DNA of 64,000 bases from Frisingicoccus sp902471845 (GTDB lineage Bacteria; Bacillota; Clostridia; Lachnospirales; Lachnospiraceae), in the NCBI RefSeq assembly GCF_047030795.1, contig NZ_JBKYIC010000008.1, one strand, 5' to 3'. Within the stretch, counting starts at the first letter, position 1, and the number at the start of each line of letters is the position of its first letter. Made by a program: the position numbers and the translations under genes. The notes under the pieces are model-generated. The model worked only from the letters and a program-made list of their open reading frames with translations. It did not search any database and was not told where the DNA came from. Below, piece after piece: positions 34,526-43,215 of the stretch.

Positions 34526-34555
34526 AGTATACCATAATTTCTGTTTCGAGTCCAA
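34526..34555 (-). promoter_or_regulatory. Promoter of the metallophosphoesterase gene
   Basis: On minus, TTGGAC (34555-34550), 18-bp spacer, TATACT (34531-34526). Confidence 0.6.
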
Positions 34556-34572
34556 GGCGGGGCGTCTCCTGG

Positions 34573-34601
34573 TTGACATTTGGGTCGGGGAACGATAAAC
34601 T
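34573..34601 (+). promoter_or_regulatory. Promoter of rsmA
   Basis: TTGACA (34573-34578), 17-bp spacer, TAAACT (34596-34601), 36 bp before the start codon. Divergent from the previous promoter. Confidence 0.65.
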
Positions 34602-34637
34602 GTTAGGAGATATGGGAAATAATAAAAGGAGTTGTAC

Positions 34638-35510
34638 ATGGAAAAGTTATCAAATCCACAGAGGACGATTGAGACGATAAAAAAATATCAGTTTAATTTC
34701 CAGAAAAAATTCGGGCAGAATTTTTTAATTGATGAGCATGTGATTTCTAAAATCATTCGTGGCGCCCAGGTAACAAAAGATGATTTTGTATTGGAGATTG
34801 GCCCGGGAATCGGGACGATGACCCAGTATCTGGCAGAGGCAGCCCGGGAAGTGGCAGCCGTTGAGATTGACAGAAAATTGATACCGATTCTGAATGAGAC
34901 CTTATCAGAGTACGATAATGTGACGATTATTAATGAAGATATATTGAAAGTAGATATCCGGGCACTGGCAATGGAAAGAAATGGCGGAAAGCCGATCAAG
35001 GTTGTTGCCAATCTGCCTTATTATATTACCACGCCGATTATCATGGGACTTTTTGAGAGCCATGTGCCGATTGATAATATTACGGTGATGGTTCAGAAGG
35101 AAGTGGCGGATCGGATGAAAGTCGGTCCGGGAAGTAAGGATTACGGGGCACTTTCACTGGCGGTTCAGTATTATGCAGAGCCTTATCTTGTGGCAAATGT
35201 TCCGGCCAATTGTTTTATACCAAGGCCAAATGTGGACTCGGCGGTGATTCGCCTGACACGGCATAAGACACCGGCAGTATCGGTGGATAATGAGGAACTG
35301 CTTTTTAATATTATTCGGGCTTCATTTAACCAGAGAAGAAAGACATTGCAGAACGGATTGAAAAATTCAAACTTGATTCCGGCGGCCAAAGAAGATATTG
35401 TGGATGCTATCCGGGAAGCCGGTTTGCCGGAGACGATTCGCGGCGAGGCACTGACTCTGGAGCAATTTGCCGGGCTGGCCAATGTATTAAACAAAAAAAT
35501 AAATCCATAA
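34638..35510 (+). CDS. rsmA: 16S rRNA (adenine1518/1519-N6)-dimethyltransferase
   Basis: KsgA/RsmA dimethylates two adenines near the 3' end of 16S rRNA. The 290-residue protein has FGQNFLIDEHVI, the SAM motif LEIGPGIGTMTQYL, the catalytic NLPYYITTPI and a C-terminal RNA-binding domain with ASFNQRRKTLQNGL. The ATG at 34638 follows AAAGGAG; a TTG two codons earlier is rejected. Erm-type methyltransferases are related, but the length and C-terminal domain fit RsmA. Confidence 0.94.
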   Translation: MEKLSNPQRTIETIKKYQFNFQKKFGQNFLIDEHVISKIIRGAQVTKDDFVLEIGPGIGTMTQYLAEAAREVAAVEIDRKLIPILNETLSEYDNVTIINEDILKVDIRALAMERNGGKPIKVVANLPYYITTPIIMGLFESHVPIDNITVMVQKEVADRMKVGPGSKDYGALSLAVQYYAEPYLVANVPANCFIPRPNVDSAVIRLTRHKTPAVSVDNEELLFNIIRASFNQRRKTLQNGLKNSNLIPAAKEDIVDAIREAGLPETIRGEALTLEQFAGLANVLNKKINP

Positions 35511-35525
35511 AAGTTATAGAAATAT

Positions 35526-35568
35526 TCCTCCGGTTTGACGCATAGGATAGTCAAAAAGGAGGATTTTT
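35526..35568 (+). promoter_or_regulatory. Terminator-like hairpin that buries the next gene's ribosome site
   Basis: Outer arms TCCTCC (35526-35531) and GGAGGA (35558-35563) plus inner arms TTTGAC (35534-35539) and GTCAAA (35550-35555) form a stem with a 10-nt loop, followed by TTTTT. The right arm contains the Shine-Dalgarno sequence for the ATG at 35571. One element may therefore both terminate rsmA transcripts and block translation of readthrough RNA. Confidence 0.6.
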
Positions 35569-35570
35569 CT

Positions 35571-36596
35571 ATGTCGGATTATAGTCGTTTTGTTTCCTAT
35601 ATGTATCTCTATGAGAATGGTTTAAAAACAATGAATGCCGGTTTTGTTAAAGTGGAGAGCCGGAATGGTCAGTGCCGGATTGGGCTGTCTTTAAAGAATG
35701 TCTATACTGGTCTGGAACGCTGCCAGGTATATATGTTCATCCGTTTTGGTCAGGATCTCAGAGGGGTTTATATTGGAGATGTTCAGATAAAAAATCATGG
35801 CAGCGATTGGAATTTCAGAACGGATACGATGAATATTGCCGGTTCTGGTTATCGGCTGGACCAGATGTCTGGTATGATCATCCGGGGTGAAAGGGAAAAG
35901 TTCTATGGTACACGATGGGACCATGGTGATTTGGATATCCATCATTTTCGTACCCAGTGGGAAGAGCCGGCAGCTGAGCTGAAAAATATATCCATCCCAG
36001 AACCTGCGGAAGAACCAGAGGAGGCGATAATATCCGCCCCGGTGGAGGAAGAGAAAGAGATATCTGCCCCGATGGAGGAAAGGGAGACGACCCCGGAACC
36101 TGAACAGCCGACGCTGGCAGAGGAAGAGATAACTATGGAAGAAAGTGTGGAAGCAGAATCCGAGCCGGCCGAAGGGCGGAAAGAAGAAAAAAAGGCGGAG
36201 GATGGGATTCTGGTAACGATGGAGGCGGATGAACGCTGCAGAAATTTTGGGAAAATTCTTGACCAGTGTCCGGGAATGTATCCTTTTGAGGATGATAAGG
36301 TGGAAGCCTGCGTCCGGCTGGAACCGCAGGATATCGGAATGATGCCCATTGACTGCTGGTCCTATGGGAGCAACAGCTTTTTGCTCCATGGCTATTACAG
36401 TTACCGTCATTTGATTTTGGCGCGTTTGAAACCGGAGGAGGAAAACGGAGGCGGCTATATCCTGGGAGTGCCGGGAACAAGACATTCCAGGGAAGCGTTT
36501 ATGGCGAATATGTTCGGTTTTCGGGAATTTAAGCCAATTCGGGAGGGGAATGGCGGAAGCAGTGATTTTGGATACTGGTATACATTTCTTGTCTGA
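35571..36596 (+). CDS. DUF6128-like unknown protein with an acidic linker
   Basis: A 341-residue protein in three parts. Residues 1-130 form a conserved-looking beta-rich domain (SRFVSYMYLYENG, FVKVESRNGQCRIGLSLKNVY, YGTRWDHGDL). Residues ~135-220 are an acidic Pro/Glu-rich linker of low complexity. Residues ~225-341 form a second domain (CPGMYPFEDDKVEACVRLEPQDIG, HYSY-like HGYYSYRHLILARL, GVPGTRHSREAFMANMFGFREF). I associate it tentatively with DUF6128. No enzymatic motif is recognised. Translation may be limited by the hairpin at 35526. Confidence 0.7.
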   Translation: MSDYSRFVSYMYLYENGLKTMNAGFVKVESRNGQCRIGLSLKNVYTGLERCQVYMFIRFGQDLRGVYIGDVQIKNHGSDWNFRTDTMNIAGSGYRLDQMSGMIIRGEREKFYGTRWDHGDLDIHHFRTQWEEPAAELKNISIPEPAEEPEEAIISAPVEEEKEISAPMEERETTPEPEQPTLAEEEITMEESVEAESEPAEGRKEEKKAEDGILVTMEADERCRNFGKILDQCPGMYPFEDDKVEACVRLEPQDIGMMPIDCWSYGSNSFLLHGYYSYRHLILARLKPEEENGGGYILGVPGTRHSREAFMANMFGFREFKPIREGNGGSSDFGYWYTFLV

Positions 36597-36675
36597 TAAT
36601 GTTATGAATTATTAAGTTTTTTTACAGGCATTATTATGATATACTAAAGAAAAAACATAGAGGGAGGTTATGCAT

Positions 36676-37359
36676 ATGCAGTACAGAGTATTTGGCAATC
36701 CATTTCCGGCCGTATCTGTCCGGATGAATCGAGGGGAAAGTATTTATACTCAGTCCGGAGGCATGAGCTGGATGACAGATGGCATCTCCATGGAGACGAA
36801 TACCCATGGAGGATTGATGAAAGGCCTGGGACGGATGTTTTCAGGGGATTCCCTTTTTATGGCAACGTATACCGCAGAACGGGATGGACAGGAGATTACC
36901 ATGGCGTCATCGATGCCTGGAGAAATCCATGCGCTGGAGATTTCACCTGGAAATACATATATTGCACAGAAGGGGGCGTTTCTCTGTGCTCAGCATAGCG
37001 TGGAACTGGATGCGGTGCTGACTAAAAAAATATCCAGCGGTATGTTTGGCGGAGAAGGATTTATCCTTCAGCGTCTTTCCGGAAATGGAATGGCATTTCT
37101 TGAACTGGATGGCACCGTGTGCGAGTATGAATTAGCTCCGGGCCAGAGAATGAAAATTGATTCCGGAAATGTAGCCTATTTTGAAGAAAGAGTGAAATAC
37201 TCCATCGAGATGGTGAAAGGATTTTCCAATGTCTTCTTCGGCGGAGAAGGACTTTTTCTGACGGTTCTTGAAGGCCCTGGAAAAGTATGGCTTCAGACGA
37301 TGACGGCTTCTGAGCTGGCAAATAAAATTATTCCATATATACCGACATCAAGCAAATAA
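36676..37359 (+). CDS. AIM24/TIGR00266 family protein
   Basis: A 227-residue beta-helical protein of the AIM24 (TIGR00266) family: VRMNRGESIYTQSGGMSWM, GDSLFMATYTAERDGQEITMASSMPGEIHALEI, GGEGFILQRLSGNGMAFLELDG and FFGGEGLFLTVLEGPGKVWLQTM. No catalytic residues are known for the family. The second of two in-frame ATGs (36676) is chosen because GGAGG is eight bases upstream of it, but only two bases before the first (36670). Confidence 0.85.
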   Translation: MQYRVFGNPFPAVSVRMNRGESIYTQSGGMSWMTDGISMETNTHGGLMKGLGRMFSGDSLFMATYTAERDGQEITMASSMPGEIHALEISPGNTYIAQKGAFLCAQHSVELDAVLTKKISSGMFGGEGFILQRLSGNGMAFLELDGTVCEYELAPGQRMKIDSGNVAYFEERVKYSIEMVKGFSNVFFGGEGLFLTVLEGPGKVWLQTMTASELANKIIPYIPTSSK

Positions 37360-37371
37360 ACGGGCAAAAAT

Positions 37372-37423
37372 AAAAAGGGAAACCATTCGGACAGATTGTT
37401 GAAAACCGGAGGTTTCCCTTTTT
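37372..37423. terminator. Bidirectional terminator
   Basis: Thirteen-bp perfect stem AAAAAGGGAAACC / GGTTTCCCTTTTT with a 26-nt loop. The A/T ends work on both strands. Confidence 0.82.
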
Positions 37424-37445
37424 AATAATCACTGCCGCAGAACGC

Positions 37446-37480
37446 AAAAAAAGCAGCAAACCCAAAATAGATTTACTGCT
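37446..37480 (-). terminator. Terminator of the MATE gene
   Basis: On minus, AGCAGTAAA pairs with TTTGCTGCT (one wobble), followed by T7. Confidence 0.7.
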
Positions 37481-37508
37481 CTGTGTTCCGCTGCATAGCG
37501 GCAGGGAT

Positions 37509-38867
37509 TCAGTTGTAAATTGATCGGTTAAGCCGGAACTTTGGAATTATCATTGTTATAAATACGATTACAGTAACGCTTGCCCCTGCTATGTCTGATA
37601 TTGTTTCAGCATAGAAAACATTTTCCAAAGAACAAAAAACAGGAAAAAGAAATACACATATGATATACAGAATTTTTCTGAAAAAGGATATTGGCAAAGC
37701 CAAACGAATTTGCCCCATTGCTGTCAAGCCGTCAACAATCGCATATTGTATCGCAACGCCTAATAGTCCTAATGTATATTTTCGTATACAGGAAGCTGAT
37801 AAAATTACTGCGGTTTCTTCCTGTATAAAAATATAAGCAAATGTTTCCGGTATCAGTTGTGCCGCAACACAAAGAAGAAGCATATATCCGACACAAAGAT
37901 AGAAAACATATCGGAAAACCTGCATGACCTTGTCATAATGACCTGCTCCATAATGATAGCTGTATAATGTGCCGCACCCGGCTGTAATTCCCTGCGCCGG
38001 ATAAAATACTAATACCATAAAGCTCTGTACAACGGCGGCGCAGGAAATATATCTGTCCCCCATGATATTGCCGCCGTATTTCCGCAACGTAAAGTTCAAC
38101 GAAATAACAAGTAAATTATCAAACAGCATAATAAAAAACGGCAAGCTGCCAATCGTTAATATTTGTCGCACAATGGGATAATTAAGATGGGAATAGCTCA
38201 ATTTAAAGGCAGGTTTATCGGAAAACAAGAAGAAAAGCACATATAACAATACGCAAAATTGAGCAATTACCGTAGCAACCGCCGCCCCATATATTCCCAT
38301 ATGGAAAACATAAATGAAAATCGGGTCAAGAATTGTATTGACGATTGCTCCGATCATAACTGTAAGCATGCCTCGTTTTGCATTTCCAAACGCAAGAATA
38401 AACTGGTTCATCCCGGTCCCGCAAAGTACGGCAACTGTGCCTGTTACATAAATCTTGAAATATCCGCTTGCATAAGGGTACATTATGTCGCTGCACCCCA
38501 GGGCATACAGTAAAGGCTTAACAAAAATCAGTGACAGAATTGTGAGAATCGCTGACAGACAGAGCAAAAGTATGATCGCGTTATTCATTGCAAGCCTGGC
38601 ATTTTTATAATCCTTTTTCCCAATAGAAATACTCATAACGGAAGCACCGCCAATTCCAACAAGAGAGGAAAAAGCTGTAATTGCTGTCAATACAGGGGCG
38701 CAAATGCCAATACTTGCAAGGGCGATTTCTCCGTCTGCTGCAATATGTCCGACAAAAGCCCTGTCAACAATGCTGTACAAAATATTAAAAAACTGGGCGC
38801 ACATGGCGGGTATTCCCAATCTCAATACCAATTTTGAAATTGGTATTTGGTCAAATTCATGTTCCAT
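37509..38867 (-). CDS. MATE family efflux transporter
   Basis: A 452-residue membrane protein with about twelve hydrophobic segments. The start FDQIPISKLVLRLGIPAMCAQFFNILYSIVDRAFVGHI and the half-repeat signature GMNQFILAFGNAKRGMLTVMIGAIVNTILDPIFIYVF are typical of MATE proteins of the MepA-like clade, which export cationic drugs by cation antiport. The divergent AraC gene is a likely regulator. The pair is visibly more AT-rich than neighbours and framed by terminators on both sides, suggesting acquisition. Confidence 0.9.
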   Translation of the reverse strand: MEHEFDQIPISKLVLRLGIPAMCAQFFNILYSIVDRAFVGHIAADGEIALASIGICAPVLTAITAFSSLVGIGGASVMSISIGKKDYKNARLAMNNAIILLLCLSAILTILSLIFVKPLLYALGCSDIMYPYASGYFKIYVTGTVAVLCGTGMNQFILAFGNAKRGMLTVMIGAIVNTILDPIFIYVFHMGIYGAAVATVIAQFCVLLYVLFFLFSDKPAFKLSYSHLNYPIVRQILTIGSLPFFIMLFDNLLVISLNFTLRKYGGNIMGDRYISCAAVVQSFMVLVFYPAQGITAGCGTLYSYHYGAGHYDKVMQVFRYVFYLCVGYMLLLCVAAQLIPETFAYIFIQEETAVILSASCIRKYTLGLLGVAIQYAIVDGLTAMGQIRLALPISFFRKILYIICVFLFPVFCSLENVFYAETISDIAGASVTVIVFITMIIPKFRLNRSIYN

Positions 38868-38976
38868 ATAATCAGTCCTTAAGATTTATTTGAAATAATT
38901 ATAGTTGTTTTTCCATTTTCGTGGTACAATAGGCTTGCCAAAAAATATTAAAATCTTAACAAATTAAGGTGCGACT

Positions 38977-39861
38977 ATGGAGAAGAAAAATTACCATGAA
39001 ATTAACCAATATAAAGACGCTCTTTTTCCAGTTGAGATTTATCGTGTCAATGAAAAAGGTATGTTCCCCTTTGGACGGGGGTTACGGGATTTTCATTGGC
39101 ATGATGAATTGCAATTCACGCTCGCCGTTCATGGTTCTTTAACACTTCAAGTAGATGCCGGACAATATTTTCTGAATGAAGGAGAAGCGGCATTTATTAA
39201 CAGTGGAATGATTCATGCGGTAACGAAACTTTCTAAGGGTGGCCAATATGCCAGTCTGAATTTTCCATATAAGCTATTATCTTTTTTTCCGGGAAGCCGT
39301 ATGGAAAAAGAGCATGTCTTACCTTATGTTACCGGCGGGTGTCTGCCAGTTGTAATACTCCGGCCTGAAACAGAGTGGCAGAAATCAGCTTTAGACCTTT
39401 TGCAGGAAATCAATGTTATGTGGGATAACGATTCAGCCATTCAAAATGAATACCTTATCACAACAAAAATAGTAGCCCTGTGGTATATATTGATCTCCAA
39501 TCTGTCAGAGGAAAGTAAAAATACTTTTTCGGTTGATTTGGTTCGCAGGGAAAGATTACAGTTAATGCTTTCGTTTATTTACGAACATTTTTCAGAGGAT
39601 ATTGCATTAGCCAATATTGCATGTATTGCCCATATCAGCATAGGCGAATGCTGCCGTATTTTCCGGGAGCATTTGCAGATAACGCCCTACCAGTTTTTAA
39701 CAGAATACAGAGTCCGCAAAAGCGTTGAGCTGCTTTCTGGTGAGTTATCTATATCAGAAATAGCTGGACGCTGCGGATATAATCAGACAAGTAATTATAT
39801 TGCAAAGTTCAAATCTATTATGGATTGTACGCCGGCACAATATCGTAAACATAGAAAGTAA
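38977..39861 (+). CDS. AraC family transcriptional regulator
   Basis: A 294-residue regulator. The N-terminal cupin has RDFHWHDELQFTLAVHGSLTLQV and GEAAFINSGMIHAV. The C-terminal double helix-turn-helix covers residues ~190-290 (FSEDIALANIACIAHISIGECCRIFREHLQITPYQFLTEYR, then ISEIAGRCGYNQTSNYIAKFKSIMDCTPAQYRK). Divergent from the MATE gene with about 110 bp between. The effector is unknown. Confidence 0.9.
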   Translation: MEKKNYHEINQYKDALFPVEIYRVNEKGMFPFGRGLRDFHWHDELQFTLAVHGSLTLQVDAGQYFLNEGEAAFINSGMIHAVTKLSKGGQYASLNFPYKLLSFFPGSRMEKEHVLPYVTGGCLPVVILRPETEWQKSALDLLQEINVMWDNDSAIQNEYLITTKIVALWYILISNLSEESKNTFSVDLVRRERLQLMLSFIYEHFSEDIALANIACIAHISIGECCRIFREHLQITPYQFLTEYRVRKSVELLSGELSISEIAGRCGYNQTSNYIAKFKSIMDCTPAQYRKHRK

Positions 39862-39867
39862 GAAAAA

Positions 39868-39911
39868 CAAAAAATCAGAGCAAATTTCAATGGGTTTGCT
39901 CTGATTTTTTT
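39868..39911. terminator. Bidirectional terminator between AraC and XRE-cupin genes
   Basis: Thirteen-bp perfect stem AAATCAGAGCAAA / TTTGCTCTGATTT with A-run and T-run. Confidence 0.9.
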
Positions 39912-40479
39912 AAAATTTATAAGGTGATGTGGAGATAATCAGCATCTTTGCATCTTCATCACAGTTGTTTGTCCAGCGATGGCCGATATAATTTGGATAG
40001 TACAGAGTGTCGTATTTTTCCAATGTGTAGGCCTGATAATTTTCAAGTTCAAAACGAATGCATCCTTCCAGCATAAATACAAGTTCTTCGCCGCCATGGT
40101 GGGCAAAGGTGCCCGAATCGGAATGTGCCGGAATATCGATGATGGCACCCCACATTTCATTTCGTCCCTGAGTGATCAGTGATTCGATCAGGGCCTTGCC
40201 ATTACTGATGTTTCGGATAAATGTCTGCTGTTCATTGTGGCGAACAAGACGGACATTGGTTATCTCATCATCCATAAAGAGTGAAAAGACAGGAAGGTCC
40301 AGAGCATTGCAGAGGGACTTCAGGGTAAGAAGATTCGGAGAAGTCTTTCCTGTTTCAATCTGGCTGATCGTGCTTGCAGCGACATCCGAACGGGCAGATA
40401 AATCGCGTATGGACAGGTTCTTTTCCATGCGTCGGCTTCTTAATATATTCCCAATTTTGTTTAAATCAATATCGGACAT
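39910..40479 (-). CDS. XRE-cupin transcriptional regulator
   Basis: A 189-residue regulator. Residues 1-65 form an XRE helix-turn-helix (IGNILRSRRMEKNLSIRDLSARSDVAASTISQIETGKTSPNLLTLKSLCNAL). Residues ~110-185 form a cupin with HHGGEELVFMLEGCIRFELE and YYPNYIGHRWTN. Such PuuR/SutR-type proteins sense small metabolites. It is divergent from the amidohydrolase/BMP transporter genes and is the natural regulator for them. The ATG at 40479 follows AGGAGG. Confidence 0.88.
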   Translation of the reverse strand: MSDIDLNKIGNILRSRRMEKNLSIRDLSARSDVAASTISQIETGKTSPNLLTLKSLCNALDLPVFSLFMDDEITNVRLVRHNEQQTFIRNISNGKALIESLITQGRNEMWGAIIDIPAHSDSGTFAHHGGEELVFMLEGCIRFELENYQAYTLEKYDTLYYPNYIGHRWTNNCDEDAKMLIISTSPYKF

Positions 40480-40567
40480 GAGGCACCTCCTTTTCTGATT
40501 TGGTATTATATAGAAAAAACAGAAATTCGTCAAATACAAATTTCAACTTTATTCAACATGGGAGTGA

Positions 40568-40596
40568 TTGACAAAGCGAACATGATTCGTTATAAT
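40568..40596 (+). promoter_or_regulatory. Sigma-A promoter of the deaminase/BMP transporter set
   Basis: TTGACA (40568-40573), 17-bp spacer, TATAAT (40591-40596): a near-perfect consensus, so control by a repressor is expected. Confidence 0.85.
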
Positions 40597-40630
40597 GAAC
40601 GCAGTTTAGCAGAGGAGATGGTATATTTCT

Positions 40631-41998
40631 ATGAAAACATTGTTGAAAAATGCGCTTGTTGTTACCATGAATGCCAATGAAGAGGTATATTCTGAGGGCA
40701 GTGTTCTTGTGGAGGATGACAAGATCAGCAAAATCGGACATTTTGAATTGAAGGAAGACGTGGATGAGGTTATTGACTGTAAAGGCAAGATTATTATGCC
40801 AGGCCTTGTAAATACCCATGTACATACATCACAGCAGCTTGGACGGGGATTGGGGGATGACGTAAATCTGCTGACATGGCTTCATGACCGCATTTGGCCT
40901 TATGAAAGCAATATGACAGAAGAAGATTCTTATGTATCTACTTTAGCCTGCTGTCTTGAACAGATTAAGTGCGGCTGTACAGCATTTGCTGAGCCGGGTG
41001 GACAGTACGTTTCCGGCATGGCCCGCGGTGTGGCGGAAGCCGGCGTTCGTGCAAAACTGGCAAAATCTGTCATGGACTGTGGTGAAGGACTTCCGAAAGT
41101 ATGGCAGAGAACAACGGAAGAAGAGCTGGATAAACAGGAAGAAGATTTAAAGAAATTCCATAATACACACGACGGACGTGTGCAGGTATGGTTTGGTTTG
41201 AGAACCATTTTCAACTGTACGGATGATCTGATCGTTCGTTCGAAAGAATTGGCAGATAAATATAATGTCGGTGTTCATATGCATGTGGCCGAAGTTAAAG
41301 ATGAAGTGGAATATATGCAGGCTACCAGAGGTGAGTGGACCGTTACCCATCTGAATAAACTGGGTGTTCTGGATAAAAACTTTCTTGCTGTACATACCGT
41401 ATGGCTGACGAATGAGGAAGTTGAGATGTTCCGTGACCATCAGGTAAAGGTTTCTCACAATCCGGCCGCAGCAATGCGTGTCCTTGGCTTTGCAAAGGTA
41501 CCTCGGATGCTCCGCGAGGGCATCTGTGTGACGATTGGTACGGACGGCGCACCTTCCAATAACCGTATGGATATGGTGGATGAAATGTATCTGACATCCC
41601 TGATTCATAAAGGATGGCGTCTGGAGCCGGACGTTGTAAAGGCCCAGGAAATCCTGCGTATGGCAACCATCAATGGTGCAAAAGCCCTGATGGATGAAGA
41701 ACTTTACGGTTCCCTTGAGGTTGGAAAGAAAGCCGACCTGATCGTTATTAATCCGGATTCGGCCGGTATGCTGCCGTTACATGATCCGGTAGCTAATTTG
41801 GTATCTTCCATGCATTCATCCAACGTGGAAAGCACCATGTGTGATGGTAAATGGTTGATGAAAGACCGTATCGTTCTTTCTTTAAATGAGGAAGAAGTGC
41901 TTGCAGCAGCAAAAGAACATGCGGCAGCAATTCGTTCCCGTGCCGGTATTGAACTTCCGGATCGTTTCCCGGTAGTTTATCCGATGTCTTCTAAATAG
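40631..41998 (+). CDS. Amidohydrolase, S-adenosylhomocysteine/methylthioadenosine deaminase-like
   Basis: A 455-residue metal-dependent deaminase of the Atz/Trz-MtaD group. Metal ligands: GLVNTHVHTSQQLGRG (HxH), GVHMHVAE, AVHTVWL and IGTDGAPSNN. The segment NLLTWLHDRIWPYES and the substrate-loop style match adenosine-type deaminases such as SAH/5'-methylthioadenosine deaminase, but guanine or other aminohydrolases of the same family cannot be excluded. The adjacent BMP-type nucleoside importer supports a purine nucleoside substrate. Confidence 0.82.
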   Translation: MKTLLKNALVVTMNANEEVYSEGSVLVEDDKISKIGHFELKEDVDEVIDCKGKIIMPGLVNTHVHTSQQLGRGLGDDVNLLTWLHDRIWPYESNMTEEDSYVSTLACCLEQIKCGCTAFAEPGGQYVSGMARGVAEAGVRAKLAKSVMDCGEGLPKVWQRTTEEELDKQEEDLKKFHNTHDGRVQVWFGLRTIFNCTDDLIVRSKELADKYNVGVHMHVAEVKDEVEYMQATRGEWTVTHLNKLGVLDKNFLAVHTVWLTNEEVEMFRDHQVKVSHNPAAAMRVLGFAKVPRMLREGICVTIGTDGAPSNNRMDMVDEMYLTSLIHKGWRLEPDVVKAQEILRMATINGAKALMDEELYGSLEVGKKADLIVINPDSAGMLPLHDPVANLVSSMHSSNVESTMCDGKWLMKDRIVLSLNEEEVLAAAKEHAAAIRSRAGIELPDRFPVVYPMSSK

Positions 41999-42060
41999 TC
42001 ATTTATATTTATTAAATATAAAATGAAGTAATCACTAAAAGGGTAAAGGAGATTGAAACA

Positions 42061-43119
42061 ATGAAAAAACTTGTGGCAATGGCATTGAGCCTGACATTGG
42101 CTGTTTCCATGTTGACAGCATGCGGCGGTGGCACAAAGGAAACAAAAGCAGAGACGAGTGCAGAAACAACTGCAGAGACAAGCGGTGAAACAACAGCCGC
42201 AGCAGATGGCGAAAGCCTGAAGGTTGCTTTGTGTGTAACTGGCGCAGTAAACGATATGGGATTCTGCCAGTCCGCTTATGAAGGTCTTGTGTTACTTGAA
42301 GAAAAGTATGGCGCTGAAATTGCTTATACAGAAAATCTTCAGGCAGCAGATATGGCTGCAGCATTCACAGATTATGCAGCAAATGGTTATGATATCGTTA
42401 TCGGACATGGTTTCCAGTTCGGTGATCCGGCACTCGAAGTTGGTGCTCAGTATCCGGATACAACATTTATCTGTACAGAAGCAGCCGCAGCCGCTGATAA
42501 TGTAGCTTCCTATGTTATGAGCTGCGAACAGGGCGGATATATCGAAGGTATGCTTGCAGCAAGCATGACAAAATCCAACAAAATCGGTTTCATCGGACCG
42601 ATCGAAGGTGCTTCCCTCATCAAGATCATGAATGGTTTTGAGGACGGTGCAAAATCCATCAATCCGGACATCGAAGTTCAGACAGCATGGACAGGCAGCT
42701 TCACAGATACAGCTTTAGCAAAAGAAGCAGCTCAGGCTATGATCGACAGCGGTGTTGACTTTATCGCTCATGATGCAAATGAATGCGGTAACGGTGCGAT
42801 TGCAGCGGCTCAGGAAGCTGGTATCTATGCAACAGGTGATTCCTATGACCAGCATGAACTTGCTCCGGAAACTGTACTTACATCTTCTATGTACAATGTG
42901 CCGTTAGTTATCGAATCCGCTTATCTGGATGTTGTTAACGGAACATTCAAAGGCGAAGTTAAGTACCTGGGTATGGCAGAGGGCGTTGTTGAAATGGCTC
43001 CATATTATGATATGGAAAGCGCTATCCCTGAAGATGTTCGTACTATGATCGACGAAAAGATCGAAGCAATCAAATCCGGTGAATTTGTTGTACCGCTGGA
43101 TGAAAACATCAGAAACTAA
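42061..43119 (+). CDS. BMP family ABC transporter substrate-binding lipoprotein
   Basis: A 352-residue lipoprotein with lipobox MLTAC (Cys near residue 21) and a Thr/Glu/Ala linker. The mature part belongs to the BMP/PnrA family: KVALCVTGAVNDMGFCQSAYEGL, IVIGHGFQFGDPALEVGAQYPDTTFICTEA and GYIEGMLAASMTKSNKIGFIGP. PnrA-like receptors bind purine nucleosides. The three following genes complete the importer. Confidence 0.9.
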   Translation: MKKLVAMALSLTLAVSMLTACGGGTKETKAETSAETTAETSGETTAAADGESLKVALCVTGAVNDMGFCQSAYEGLVLLEEKYGAEIAYTENLQAADMAAAFTDYAANGYDIVIGHGFQFGDPALEVGAQYPDTTFICTEAAAAADNVASYVMSCEQGGYIEGMLAASMTKSNKIGFIGPIEGASLIKIMNGFEDGAKSINPDIEVQTAWTGSFTDTALAKEAAQAMIDSGVDFIAHDANECGNGAIAAAQEAGIYATGDSYDQHELAPETVLTSSMYNVPLVIESAYLDVVNGTFKGEVKYLGMAEGVVEMAPYYDMESAIPEDVRTMIDEKIEAIKSGEFVVPLDENIRN

Positions 43120-43148
43120 TTTTAAGAAGATATAAAAACAGACAAAAG

Positions 43149-43178
43149 GGGACGTACTGGCCTTGGCCGGGACGTCCC
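43149..43178 (+). other. Intercistronic hairpin without T-run
   Basis: GGGACGT (43149-43155) pairs with ACGTCCC (43172-43178), with extra GGCC/GGCC pairing in the loop. It may protect the receptor transcript from 3' decay and lower downstream expression. Confidence 0.5.
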
Positions 43179-43215
43179 ATGTCTGGTTAATTGAAGACGT
43201 TGAAGGAGAAGGATT

